Below, piece after piece: positions 1 to 10,260 of a stretch of 64,000 nucleotides of DNA; positions within the stretch are counted from its first letter, which is position 1; every line of letters begins with the position of its first letter. The stretch comes from Miscanthus floridulus. Lineage: Eukaryota > Streptophyta > Magnoliopsida > Poales > Poaceae. The position numbers and the translations under genes were made by a program. Where the stretch lies: assembly GCF_019320115.1 (NCBI RefSeq), contig NC_089591.1, positions 54,808,078 to 54,872,077 of the forward strand, given 5' to 3'. The notes below the pieces were generated by a model. That model searched no databases. It was not told the DNA's origin and worked only from the letters and a program-made list of their open reading frames with translations.

Positions 1-222
1 ACTTAAAGAGGCTCATGGCTATGTGTGTGCAGAGAGAATGAAAGCTGTCAATGGTGCCACTATCAATTATGTGAAAGACAACAAGAAAAAGAATAATAAT
101 GCTAACTCATCCTCAAAGCCAAAGGGAAAGAGTCCCATGCTACATCAGCCTCAATAGAACAAGTTCATAGTAGAGAAAGACCAGTGTCTCTACTACAAGA
201 AAACGAGACACTATAAAAAAGA

Positions 223-639
223 TTGTCCCGATTACTTAAAGATGATCATGGAAAGAAAGGTGAGAATATTATTACGTTCATAAATGAATCCCTATATGTA
301 CAGTATTTGAAATCTACTTGGTGGATTGACTCAGGTGCAACTGTTCATGTTGCTAATTCTTTACAGGGATTTCGTTCGACGAGGACTACACAAAGAAGCG
401 AAAGACACATTAAAGTTGCAAATGGAGTCCGAGCAGATGTCGAAGCTGTTGACGATCTTTCTCTAGAGCTTGTTGATGGCTTCACACTTTTACTTAGAGA
501 TGTACTTTATGTCCTCTCTTTACAGAGAAACTTGATTAGTGTTTTATGCTTGGACAATGATGGATATGATTGCCATTTTAGAAATGAAAAATATAAGATA
601 ACATTTAATAATGCATGTGTTGGTCTTGCTATCTTATAA
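223..639 (+). pseudogene. copia protease fragment
   Basis: The reading frame contains WWIDSGATVHVANS, the aspartic protease active-site motif (D-S-G) of Ty1/copia Pol, followed by the usual region ending near LQRNLISVLCLDNDGY. In the intact family this protease cuts the Gag-Pol polyprotein inside the virus-like particle. The frame ends with TAA at 637-639. The downstream GAG-pre-integrase motif (LWHCRLGHIS, about 781-815) lies in another segment, so the polyprotein is broken. The ATG at 223 is internal to the ancestral polyprotein and is not a real start. Confidence 0.85.
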
Positions 640-949
640 AATAAGCTTTATTTGTTATCACGACGTGATGATATGAATGTTGTATGTGATGATGGGAACA
701 TTGCGTGTGATAATGAGAATGTATCCTCGTCTGCGGATGTAAACAGAAAACGAAAGAGAGCTCATGATGCGTTGTCGAAATTATGGCACTGTCGTTTAGG
801 CCATATTTCGAGGGGGGAATAGAAAGACTAGTTAAAAATGATATTCTTCCTGCATTAGAGTTCTCATATTTAGAACAATACAGAGAATGCATAAAAGGAA
901 AGTATGTAAAGAAAATTAAGAAAGATGCCAAACGAAGCGTAGGAATTTT

Positions 950-1445
950 ATAGATTATTCACACAGACATCTGTGGTCCGTTTCCTGTAAAGAGTGTGGA
1001 TGGTTATGATTCGTTCATAATATTCACATATGATTACTCCTGTTATGGCTATATTTATCCAATCAAAGAAAGAACAGAAGCATTGAATAAATTTAAGATA
1101 TTTAAGGCAGAAGTTAAAAACCAACACAATTTAAAGATTAAGATAGTCAGGTCCAACCGTGGGAGGGAGTACTACGGTAGGCATACCCCATATGACCAAG
1201 TACCTAGACCTTTTGCAAGGTTCTTACAGGAGAATGTCATAGTAGCCCAGTATTCTACACCGGGCGAACCTCAGCAGAATGGAGTAGCTGAAAGACGCAA
1301 TCGTACCCTGATGGATATGGTGCGCAGTATGATAAGTTACTCTACCTTACCGTTGAGCCTGTGGATGGAGGTTTTAAAAACCACCATTCATATTCTCAAT
1401 ACAGTACCAAGTAAGTCGGTGCCCAAAACACTATATGAGTTGTGA
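950..1445 (+). pseudogene. copia integrase core fragment
   Basis: This is the rve-type integrase core. The first catalytic Asp lies in HTDICGPF (about 960-980). The second region reads IVRSNRGREYYG where the family normally has S-D-x-G, so the catalytic Asp is replaced by Asn. The glutamate of the motif QNGVAERRNRTL (about 1275-1305) is kept. The family inserts the cDNA into chromosomes; loss of one of the D,D,E residues and the stop at 1443-1445 indicate an inactive copy. A degraded continuation follows to about 1900. Confidence 0.85.
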
Positions 1446-1917
1446 ATAGGAAGAGAACCCTCACTAAACCACTTACATGTATGGGGGAGTCCTGCTGACG
1501 CTAAAGTATTTAACCCAAACATTAGGAAGCTAGATTCCATAATAGTAAGCTGTCATTTCATTGGCTACCTAGAAAAGTTAAAATGTTTTTGTTTCTACTA
1601 TCCAGACAGACATACAAAGTTTGTGGAAACAAGACATGATGCCTTCCTAGAGGATGAAATGATGAGCAGGAGTATGATAGCTCAAGAAATTGACCTTGAA
1701 GAGAAGCAGGTGTATGCACCCACTCCGATGATTCATGAGTCATTTTTCTCACTACCTACTATCGCTGCATCGATAGTGCAAGATACTATGGTGCCAGCAC
1801 CTGTTTGTTATTCCGCCTGTGGTAACAATGAATGACGATGAGGAACCTATTCTTCAAGATCCTATAGAACCTATTGCCACACATAAGGGGGAGCAACAAC
1901 AGCCTTAAATAGAAGAT

Positions 1918-2312
1918 ATGCCAAATGTTGAGGCCCCTAAAAGATCTCAAAGAGTTAGAAAATCAGCTATTTCTACTGACTATGAAGTATACAACACTGA
2001 GAAATTTCAAACGGAGGATGATCCCACCTCATTTGAAGAAGCCATGAGAAGTGATCATTCATCAAAGTGGCTTGAGGCCATAGAAGATGAAATGAAATCC
2101 ATGAATGCCAATAAAGTTTGGGACTTGGAAATAATTCCTAAAGGAGCCAAAACAATAGGCTGTAAATGGGTCTACAAAACAAAACTTGACTCTCAAGGAA
2201 ATATAGAGAGATATAAAGCGCGACTTGTGGCAAAAGGCTTTACGCAAAGAGAAGGCATTGATTACAATAAGATCTTTTCTCAAGTCTCATGTAAGGATTC
2301 CTTTAGAATTGT
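1918..2312 (+). pseudogene. copia reverse transcriptase, N-terminal part, truncated
   Basis: Residues such as SSKWLEAIEDEMKSM, GCKWVYKTK and [19 protein letters not shown] are the conserved start of the copia RT domain (RVT_2). The last recognisable motif is SQVSCKDSFRI, ending near 2312. In intact elements the sequence continues to the DVKTAFLNG and YVDD motifs; here it is replaced by unrelated sequence. The frame remains open to 2562 only by chance. Confidence 0.85.
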
Positions 2313-2443
2313 ACGGTGGCGGGCGGCCCGAGAGCAATTGCAAGTTTGCAACCAATCGAACGTCCGAAAACCTACCGAACCGAGACCTCGAATCGTACGG
2401 GGTAGCTTGCGACTTTGCGCCAGCACCCGGCAGTCGGGTAGTA

Positions 2444-2555
2444 ACACAAACAAGAACACCAATCATCATGCCGGGGAAAGGCGAGTGCAGCGAAGAGGAA
2501 CACAAACGAGAACAACAGTCATCCATGCCGGGGAAAGGCGAGTGCACGCCGTCCC
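2444..2555 (+). repeat. 56-bp tandem duplication, two imperfect copies
   Basis: Copy 1 begins at 2444 (acacaaacaagaacacc) and copy 2 at 2500 (acacaaacgagaacaac). Both contain catgccggggaaaggcgagt, so the ATG and the following MPGKGEC codons of the ORF below occur twice. 56 is not a multiple of three, but both copies stay open in the same ORF because small indels compensate. Confidence 0.8.
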
Positions 2556-3079
2556 AATGTGAGGGACTGCTTGAGTTGGTCGACGAGAAGTTCGCTAATG
2601 GCGACCTCATGGATGCTATGTCACTGGCCGACATCGTCGACGAGTCGTATCCCACCAAGCGCGCGAGAACCGCCACCTATATCCTGCACTGGATCGCCAC
2701 CGCCGCTGACCGTGGAGAGACCATCCTCGCCAGAACCAGCACCAAGCAGCCTGTTTGGTTGGCTGGTTCGTATCGTTGCTGGTTCGTGAAGAAGTATTGC
2801 TGGCTGGTTTATGTGAGAGAAAAATATTGTTCCGACTGGAAATTTACGATCGTTTACGACAAGCCACGCCAAACGAACAGGCTGAAGACCCGCCTGTTCC
2901 ATCGGATCCGCACCGAAGCCGACAGGAAGGAACTCTGCGACCAGCTCCACCCGGACAAGAGCCGTCGCGACTCTACCATAGCCGCTGCCGCCTACGAGGC
3001 TCTAAAACAGTATATACGAAGGCCTAGTTCCTATTATCCTTTCTCCGATCGAAGGTGGAAATCGTTCGGGGGTTATTAA
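2468..3079 (+). CDS. J-domain-like ORF interrupted in frame by a MITE
   Basis: This ORF has about 203 codons and ends with TAA at 3077-3079. The N-terminal part (CEGLLELVDEKFANGDLMDAMSLADI) resembles the helical region that precedes the J domain in many plant DnaJ-like proteins (a short repeat of the K/R-F-x-x-GD-x-x-x-A-x-x-x-A type). The C-terminal part contains DQLHPDKSRRDS followed by AAAYEALKQY, matching the HPD motif and helix III of a J domain; the HPD loop activates Hsp70 ATPase in the family. A 138-bp MITE lies between the two halves but does not close the frame. The start at 2468 is only the first good ATG; a duplicated ATG lies at 2527. The gene abuts a copia fragment upstream. It may be a captured gene fragment or a decaying single-exon gene; expression is unknown. 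Confidence 0.5.
   Translation: MPGKGECSEEEHKREQQSSMPGKGECTPSQCEGLLELVDEKFANGDLMDAMSLADIVDESYPTKRARTATYILHWIATAADRGETILARTSTKQPVWLAGSYRCWFVKKYCWLVYVREKYCSDWKFTIVYDKPRQTNRLKTRLFHRIRTEADRKELCDQLHPDKSRRDSTIAAAAYEALKQYIRRPSSYYPFSDRRWKSFGGY
2747..2884. mobile_element. 138-bp MITE with cagcctgtt terminal inverted repeats
   Basis: The left end cagcctgtttggttggc is matched in inverted orientation by the right end (cagcctgttcgtttggc on the other strand). AAG flanks both sides (2744-2746 and 2885-2887), a possible 3-bp target duplication of the PIF/Harbinger (Tourist) type. The inner stretch agagaaaaatattgttccg is shared with the MITE at 62973-63112. Element plus one duplication is 141 bp, which keeps the surrounding frame open. 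Confidence 0.7.
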
Positions 3080-3489
3080 ATAGATAGATAGCTTTTGTTA
3101 CGCGAAAACTTCCCCATTCTAATCCTTTCTCCGAGCGAAATTATAAATCGTTCTGGTTTTTTTTTCTATATACTAGTTGCTATGTACGTGTGTGCCGCAC
3201 ATGTTTATGATTATAATAGTTAACGTCCTATTCCAATAAGATGTGGCTTTTGAATTATTTTATTAATGAGGCATTATGATGATTGGCAAGCATACATGGT
3301 GGTCTTCCATTGTAAATGAACACACTTGGAGCATGATCTGGTTGTAAAGGAGAAAATGGTTGGAGTTTAATCGGAAATGGGGAACACAATCGGGGTTGAA
3401 CTGATTTTATAGGCTACAAGAAGTGGTGGGCGGTGGCATACTGGCATGGCAATGAAACCCTAGAATTCCCTTCAAACAAATATGCCATT
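3080..3489. other. Gene-free stretch with a short direct repeat
   Basis: No gene is seen. The motif cctttctccgatcgaaggtgg (about 3039) recurs in altered form at about 3125 (cctttctccgagcgaaatta), each followed by aaatcgttc, giving a degenerate direct repeat about 85 bp apart across the end of the J-like ORF. Confidence 0.4.
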
Positions 3490-3492
3490 GTG

Positions 3493-3567
<75 letters not shown>
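3490..3567. repeat. (TG)n-(TA)n microsatellite
   Basis: A short TG run (3490-3500) leads into about 32 TA dinucleotides (3503-3567). The poly-Tyr-Ile and related frames across it are artefacts of the repeat. Confidence 0.97.
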
Positions 3568-3569
<2 letters not shown>

Positions 3570-3620
3570 GGCACCAATTTTCATCTTTTTTTTGTTTTTA
3601 TTGCAATCCACAAATATATA

Positions 3621-3870
3621 CTCCCTCGGTCCCATAGAAGTGTTACTCTCACTTTCTACGATGTCAAACATTTTTAACTTTGATTAAATATATATTAAAA
3701 ATATTAACATTTATGATACATAATTAGTATTATTAAATAGATGGTTGGATATATTTTCATAATAAACTTATTTAGAGATATAAATGTTGCTAATATTTTA
3801 TATAAACCTAGTTAAATCTAAAAAAGTTTGACCAGCATGAGTCTCATAGCGATTCTTTTATGGGACATAG
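3621..3870. mobile_element. Stowaway-like MITE (250 bp)
   Basis: It starts ctccctcggtcccatagaag and ends with the inverted counterpart cttttatgggacatag, flanked by TA on both sides (3619-3620, 3871-3872). The interior is AT-rich and noncoding. The ctccctc start and TA target are those of Stowaway (Tc1/mariner) MITEs. Confidence 0.75.
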
Positions 3871-3957
3871 TAGTTTGATGTATTCTCTCATTTACTAAAA
3901 ACATGACTCAACTTATGGTCTTTACTTCTTTTAAAGCGTCATCATTAATTACTATAG

Positions 3958-5081
3958 TGTCGGTGCAGAAAGTGACCAACTAGTAAATATTTGTAGTTTT
4001 GCTGTACGTTGTGATCGGAGGTGGCCTAGCGCTCAATGACACAGGATTTATACTGGTTCGGGCAACGTGCCCTACGTCCAGTTGGGGTCGGTCGGTGACT
4101 TTATTCCTGAGCCTAGACGCTCGAAGTCTGTAGTGAGGGTACAAACGAGAAGGAGGAAGAAAGGGGGATACAAGAAGTTCGATTGGCTCCGACCGGAAGG
4201 GTCGCGATCGGAACTGGGTGGTCCTGCGGTTGGGAGTGTTGATGTCGATCTAGTGAGTCTGAGCTTGAAGAAGTCGATCTCTTTTTGTTGGAGGGAGTGC
4301 ATCCCCTTTTATAGATGAAGGGGATGGCTCTTACAGGTGAGAGGGAGAGAGTACATATATTTCTAAGCCTTGCTGCCTACGGTGATGAAAACTGGATAAT
4401 GGTTGAAGCCCCCTAATACTATCGATGTCGCTGTAGGATGTCAGATGTGCACGGGAGGTCGAGCTATCTTCTTCAGGAAGGATGACGCCGGTACCTGCAA
4501 AATACTTCTGGATGTCTAGTGGCATGTGAAGAGCCGCGCTATGTTCACCCGGTATGGCAAAACCTGGAGCCCATACCGCGATCGATGTCCAGAGACACGC
4601 GGGGGGGGCTTACCATATGGGAGTTTCTAGCGGCCCCTACAATACTTTATGTCAAGGTGGCTGCAGAGCACTGTTTCGTGCAGGGTATGGTCCCTGGTAC
4701 AGTGGTTTTGACTTGTGAGCCATGCCTTGCCTTTCTCCGCACGTCTTCTGGTTCCTTCCGAGCGGGGTGTCCCCGGTCGGATGGCCCCAGTCGGCTCTCA
4801 GTGCGCCGGTCGGAGAAGAGCGGTGAGCAGGGTTCCCACGAGCCTCAGTCGCGGGGTCGGAGTCGGAAGCAGCGTTTTGGGCCAGGCCTTCCAATTGGAG
4901 AGACTACTTGAGACGGCTGGTGCCTGAAGCAAGTGCTCCGGTCAGAGAGGTGGGTCGAAGAAGTTGATGAACGGACACTTGCTTCTTAAGGGTAGTCCCT
5001 CCGGTCGGCGACCGGACTACCCTTCTGGCCCGCTGTGTTTTAGATTTTTGGGCCGGCCCATGAATTATATGTTGCTCTCCT
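3958..5081 (-). repeat. 3' LTR of the gypsy element, missing its outer U3 end
   Basis: It is nearly identical to 13554-14677. It starts tgtcggtgcag in plus orientation. Similarity stops at gttgctctcct (5081), whereas the other LTR continues 59 bp more to its ccgaca terminus. The missing piece is the U3 start of this LTR next to the polypurine tract, so a deletion of LTR end and tract is likely. Confidence 0.88.
4306..4313 (-). promoter_or_regulatory. TATA box in the 3' LTR
   Basis: On the minus strand it reads TATAAAAG. The same motif occurs at the equivalent place in the 5' LTR (13912-13919). It is the likely LTR promoter core, inferred from motif and position only. Confidence 0.55.
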
Positions 5082-7292
5082 TTGTGTGGTGTCTGTGGGT
5101 GCGCGTGTTTTTTGAGTTTTAAGATGTAATTTTGTTTAACCATGGTGTCGTTGTGTAGCCGAGGTATTTTTTTTAAGCGCGGGGATTGGATTGAGATAGA
5201 ACTTATTGATCCCCGATGTCGGTGCGCACCGGGGATCAGGCGAGGAAGTTTTTAGTTTTGAAACAAGCCCCGGTGTCGGTGCGTGCCGCGAACGGAAATA
5301 GCTTAGTTTTGGATGCAACAGAGTTCGATCTTTGGCATCGGTGCGCGCCGTGGGATCGGGTAAGGTGGAGTCACAAGTAGTCCTAGGCGTCGGTGCTCGC
5401 CGTGGATTGAGAGAGTTAGTTTTAGTTAATTCAGGAAGCCGTTACGCGAGTTTAGGAGTCGCGGTCCTAGGAGCCGTAGCCGGATGTCACCGATCCTATC
5501 GACGCGAGTTTAGGAGTCGCGGTCCCAAGAGCCATAGCCGGATGTCGCCTATCCCATCGACGTGAGTTTAGGAGTTGTGGTCCCAAGAGCCGTAGCCGGA
5601 TGTCGCCTATCCCATCAACGCGAGTTTAGGAGTCACGGTCCCAAGAGCCGTAGCCGGATGTTGCCTATCCCGTCGACGCGAGTTTAGAGTCACGGTCCCA
5701 TGGCATTTAAGCCCCCAAGCCTTGTCGAGCCTTCGTGGGGGCCGATGTGAGTTGTTTTGCGCTACCCCATCCGGTTCCTCACAACCGGAGGGGCTAAGTT
5801 TCGTTGCCTGTCCCGATCGCTCGGGCTTGAAGACTAGCTCGGTGAGCTCGCTAACTGGTGTGATCGAGTGGAATCCGGGTCCATCGTTCATGATGGGGTC
5901 AGCATAGCCCTCTTGTGGCATTCCACCACTCCTTTACCTACAGCCCGATAGATGCCTAGGCCATTCCATAGACCAACCCGGGTGGCCTGATGGCCTCCCC
6001 TCGATGGAGATTCTATGGGCTTGGCGAGAGGTTCGGGATCGAACGAGAAGGTTGAGATGGCCCGATTTGCCAGACCGGGCGAAGGCCACACGGTGCTCAT
6101 CTACGGTTTTCTCCCCTGGCTCTGTTTGGTTGCTCATGTCGAATGAGGCAAGCCGCCGCTTCTTGGCACAACACAGAGCATTTTGGTGTATTTCGCTGCA
6201 CGTGTGATGCTTAGTTCCCGAGCCCCCGGGCGGTTCAAGCCCTAACCGTCCGGGGGGTTCAGGCGTATGGTATGAAATGCGCGTATGGATGTATGAAATG
6301 ATTATAAAGAAAGAGAGGGGCTTTGATAGTGTTTTACCTTGAAGACTGGAGAGACAGGGTTCGTCGAGCTCTAGTCGGGAACGTCCGTTCGGGACCTGCA
6401 CTCGTCAATCGTGGGTTAGCCCTTGTGTGAATAATTTTGTATTTAATGAACACATGCTTACCTTGATGACCTGAGAGATGGGGTTCGGAGAGCTTCAGTC
6501 GGAAATGTCCGACTGGGACCCATGCTCGTCATTCGAGATGGAGTTGGCATGGCCCGCATGGGGCGCCCCTTCGCTTCCTACCTGTATCTTAGGTACTTAT
6601 CCTGAGTGAATCGATCGACTCAGGAGGCCGGTTGATCTATCCTGGTGACTCGATTGACTCAGAGAGGTCTAGTTGTCTCTTCTAGCATTCAAGTAAAGTT
6701 GTCGAGTGGCCATAGTAGTTTGAAATTTATGGGGGAAGCCCCCGTATAAAACGTTCGTGTGCTTAACAGCTATAATGGTATTTTGTTTTCTATGATGGAG
6801 TTATTCCGTTCGGGGAAGCTTGTCCCCTTCCGTTCCTTAGTTTCTCCTTAGCATAATTTTGTTTTTAAATTTCTTTCTTTCTCGTACCTGCCCATTTGTT
6901 CTGTAGGTCGCAATTTCATGAGCCCAGGGTGTGGCCCGTGAGGCTCGGCCAGTTGTAGCCGTAGGAAAAGGTGGGGCGCAATCAGTCGGAATTTTTAAAG
7001 CAAAGCTACATAAAGTAAATTTAAAGGAATGAACTACCCCTTTGTTAGGGTAGGAAGGAATTTCTTCATACAACAGTAAATAAAACAAAGAGGTGGTACT
7101 CAATATTTGTATATTTATGGGGCCCCCGAGCGACCCGGGTTGAAAGTTCGGGCGGGGGCGCTCTAACAGGAGCATGTGCTTTAATCGAAGGTGTTTAGAC
7201 CGATTCTAAGGGAAAAAATGATGTAGCTGTTCAATGTTTCAAGTGTTGTTGAGAACATTGCCGTTGTTGTCCTGCAGTCGGTAGGTGCCCGG
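5082..7292 (-). other. Noncoding 3' region of the gypsy element
   Basis: This 2.2-kb stretch lies between the integrase end and the 3' LTR and has no recognisable ORF. It holds an irregular series of tcggtgcgcgccg-type repeats (about 5215-5410), the 58-bp tandem array (5444-5702), and a diverged pair of segments at about 6338-6410 and 6460-6535 (both taccttga..gac..gagaga..ggttcg..). Such long 3' noncoding regions are usual in Tat elements. Confidence 0.7.
5444..5702 (-). repeat. 58-bp tandem repeat, about 4.5 copies
   Basis: Units start at 5444, 5502, 5560, 5618 and 5676 (exact 58-bp spacing). Each begins acgcgagtttaggagt or a one- or two-base variant and contains gagccgtagccggatgt. The last copy is partial. 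Confidence 0.92.
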
Positions 7293-8320
7293 TCAGATTA
7301 CCTCGGTTACCGTATAGGATCCTTCCCAGGGTGGAGAGAGCTTGTGTTTTTCCTTCGTCGATTGGGTCCTTCGTAGCACGAGATCACCGACTTCGAGAAT
7401 CCTTCCTCTGATCTTCCTTTCATGGTACCTATGGAGGGTTTGTTGATAGCGGGTGGAGCGGACGACGGTTGTCTCGTGGTCCTCTTTGAGCAGGTCGATT
7501 GCGTCTTGTTGAGCCACCGTGGCTTGGTTGCGGTTGAAAGCTTTTACTCTCGGTGCGTCGTAGTCGAGGTCAGAGGGCAACACAGCTTCCGCTCCATAGG
7601 CTAGGAAGAAAGGTGTGAATCCCATGGATTAGTTTGGGGTCGTTCTTAGGCTCCAGAGGATTGCTGGGACCTCTGCAACCCACCGCCCGGCGTGTTTGTT
7701 GAGTCGGTCAAAGATGCGCGTCTTGAGTCCTTGGAGGACCATGCTATTGGCGCATTTGACCTAACCGTTAGTTCGTGGATGTCCGACCGAAGCCTAATTG
7801 ATTCTGATGCTGTATCCATTGCTGAAGTCTTAGAACTTCTTCTCGGTGAAGTTAGTCCCATGGTCAGTGATAATATAGTTAGGAACGCCGAATCGATAGA
7901 TGATGTCGAGGAAGAATTTGACCGCCTCTTCCGAGCAGAGATTGGTGATGGGCTTGGCCTCTATCCATTTGGTAAACTTGTCGATTGCTACGAGTAGGTG
8001 GGTAAACCCACCTGGACCTTTCTTGAGAGGTCCCACCATGTTGAGGCCCCAGACCATGAATGGCCAGGTGATTGGGATGGTTTGGAGCTCTTGCGCTGGT
8101 AAATGGGTTTGCCGAGCGTAGAACTGGCATCCTTCGCACCTGCGGATGACCTCCTTTGCATCTCATAGCGCGGTGGGCCAGTAAAAACCTTGGCGAAAGG
8201 TTTTTCCGACCAGGGACCTTGGGGCCGCATGATGCCCGCAGATCTTGGAATGGACCTCAAGGAGGATCTATTTTCCTAGGCTGGCGGGAACACACTTCAT
8301 GAGTACTCCTGATGGACTTC
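7293..8320 (-). pseudogene. gypsy integrase (zinc-binding, core and C-terminal parts)
   Basis: On the minus strand an HHCC-like zinc-binding region (KICGHHAAPRSL..RRCEGCQ, about 8090-8240) leads into the core: WGLNMVGPL, where the first catalytic Asp of the family reads Asn, then IITDHGTNF with its Asp kept (about 7835-8050). The C-terminal part (FTPFFLAYGAEAVLP.. to PWEGSYTVTEVI) covers 7293-7625. Stops separate the blocks, including one just before FTPFFLAYG. The family catalyses cDNA integration; the Asp-to-Asn change and the stops indicate loss of function. Confidence 0.85.
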
Positions 8321-8693
8321 GTTTGTAGAGTTTGTTACCGAGCATGATGTAGGTCTTGGCGCGTCGAGCGATTCATCGAGCTTCAGTTCTTTCAGGTGGG
8401 AGAACCTCCTCAAGGAGGTAGGCGAGCAGTGGTACTCGCTAATCGGTTTGATCGAGTACCAATACGGTGGCGTCCGCGGGTGACGTCATTATAGGGGTAC
8501 TAGGATCAGAACCCCCAAGCGCTGGCTGGTCATCGAGGTGTGTCTCGGTCGGATCTTCTAGAATGCGAGCGGACGGCTCGTGGACATCATTGATGAAGAC
8601 TCCACTCGGGGACGGATCTCGCCTGGCAGCCAGTTTTGTGAGGAAATCGGCGGTGTCGTTGTCCCTTCGAGGGACGTGATGCAGTTTGATTCC

Positions 8694-8993
8694 CTAGAAT
8701 TTGTCCTCGAGCTTGCGCACCCCTTGGCAGTATGCTGTCATGAGGGGACTTTTGCAGGAGGACTCCTTCATGACTTGATCAACGACTAGTTCTGAGTCAC
8801 CGCGGACGTAGAGTCGCATAGCGCCGAGCTTGATGGCGATGCGTAGTCCGTTGATAAGGGCCTCATATTCTGCGGCATTGTTTGAAGCCGAAAAGTGGAG
8901 GCGGATGGCATAGCGAAGCCTACTCCTATCTGGGGAGATTAGAACCACTCTAGCCCTCGAGCCAGGTGCCATTATGGATCCGTCGAAGTACAT
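8694..8993 (-). pseudogene. Second, archaeal-type RNase H of the gypsy element
   Basis: The 99-codon frame has the RNase H carboxylates in order: YFDGS, NNAAEYEAL and RGDSELVVDQV. This additional RNase H between the ordinary RNase H and integrase is characteristic of Tat-lineage elements. The domain itself looks intact, but it is cut from its neighbours by stops. Confidence 0.8.
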
Positions 8994-9068
8994 TGTCCAA
9001 TACTCGTGGGAGACATCCTGGGCCGGTAGCTGGACCTTCGTCCATTCGGTGACAAAATCCGTGAGAGC

Positions 9069-9272
9069 CTAAGACTTAATTGTGGTGCGGGGGGTATACC
9101 TGATGTCATGGCCCATGAGTTCAAGGGCCCACTTAGAGATTCGTCTCGTGGTGTCACAGTTGCAGATGATGTCTCCGAGTGGGTATGAAGTGACGACTGT
9201 GACTTCGTGGTTGGTGAAGTAGTGTAGGAGCTTCCTAGTCGCCATTAGTATGGCATATAGGAGTTTCTGCAC
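9069..9272 (-). pseudogene. gypsy RNase H, C-terminal part
   Basis: The frame reads LLYAILMATRKLLHYF, then HEVTVVTSYPLGDII, then RRISKWALELMGHDI, the end of the RT-linked RNase H domain of gypsy Pol. Degenerate upstream RNase H sequence extends to about 9480 (the segment around the first carboxylate has lost its frame). Confidence 0.8.
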
Positions 9273-9491
9273 CTAGGGGTACTGGACCTTGGGGTCGGTA
9301 AGGACTTCTCCAACGAAGTATATGGGTCGCTGCACTTTGAGTTGGTGTCCCGGTTCCTCCCTCTCTATGACCAGGGCAGCGCTCACCACATGGTTACTTG
9401 CCGCGATGTAGAGGAGGAGGGGTTCTCCCCGCTTGGGAGCGACGAGGATTGGGGCCGATGTTAGGGACGTTTTGAGGCTTTCGAGAGCCTG

Positions 9492-10260
9492 CTAGGCTTC
9501 CTCAGTCCAGACGAAGGCGTCTGTCCTTTTGAGGAGCTTGTAGAGCGGCATCCCCCGTTCACCGAGTCGGGAGATGAAGCGGCTTAAGGCAGCCAAGCAA
9601 CCGGTGAGTCTATGAATGCCCTTGACGTTGCATATGGGGTCCATGTTGGAGATGGCCATGATCTTTTCGGGGTTGGCTTCGATGTCGCGCTTAGATACAA
9701 TGTATCCAAGCAATTTCCCCTTTAGAACCCCAAAAACACACTTTTGGGATTCAGCTTGATGTTGAACCTTCGGAGGTTTGCGAACGTCGTGGCCAAGTTT
9801 ACGATCAGGTCGCAAGCTTGAGCCGTTTTGACCACTATGTTAACAACATAGACGGTGATCGTTGGTTTTGGTCGCTCGGCCTGATCGAGCTGGTCGAGCG
9901 GGTCAATTTGGTCGGCAAAGCATTGCTGCATGCACCTTTGGTAGGTGGCACCAGCGTTCTTTAGGCCGAAAGGCATAGTTTCGTAGCAGTATGAACCATA
10001 CGGGGTGATGAACGAGGTTGTGAGCTGATCTGACTCTTTCATCGTGATCTGGTGATAGCCTGAGTAGGCATCCAGAAAGGAGAGGATTTCGCAACCCGAG
10101 GTGGAGTCAATTATCTGGTCTAGGCGTGGTAATAGGAAATGATCCTTTGGGCACGCTTTGTTAAGTCTAGTATAATCAACGCACATTCTCCACTTCCCGG
10201 TCTTTTTTCTGACCAGGATGGGATTGGCAAGCTAGTCGGAATGGAAGACCTCCCTGATGA
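9492..10260 (-). pseudogene. gypsy reverse transcriptase with destroyed active site
   Basis: RT motifs are clear: MCVDYTRLNKACPKDHFLLP, LSFLDAYSGYHQI, and YETMPFGLKNAGATYQR (9722-10186). The continuation LGYIVSKRDIEANPEKI through FVWTEEA (9492-9700) is in another frame. The polymerase motif that should read YVDD reads YVVN followed by IVV, so both active-site aspartates are gone. A frameshift near 9720-9740 splits the domain. The element therefore cannot make functional RT. Confidence 0.9.

Larger units (their letters stand above)
1..2312 (+). mobile_element. Degraded Ty1/copia retrotransposon internal fragment
   Basis: The fragment runs gag end, protease, integrase, reverse transcriptase, which is the copia order. 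A zinc-knuckle-like stretch at about 187-228 reads C-L-Y-Y..H..C, so the second cysteine of the usual CX2CX4HX4C has become tyrosine. Protease (DSG), GAG-pre-integrase, integrase and the start of reverse transcriptase follow in several frames separated by stops. No LTR is visible: the left end leaves the window, and the right end stops abruptly after the RT motif SCKDSFRI at about 2312, where unrelated sequence begins. It is a dead, truncated copy. Confidence 0.9.

Noticed and set aside
3414..3687. ORFs on both strands coding poly-Tyr-Ile
   Set aside because: They are translations of the (TA)n tract.
5332..6401. Small ORFs in the gypsy 3' region
   Set aside because: They overlap a tandem array and on both strands lack any domain.
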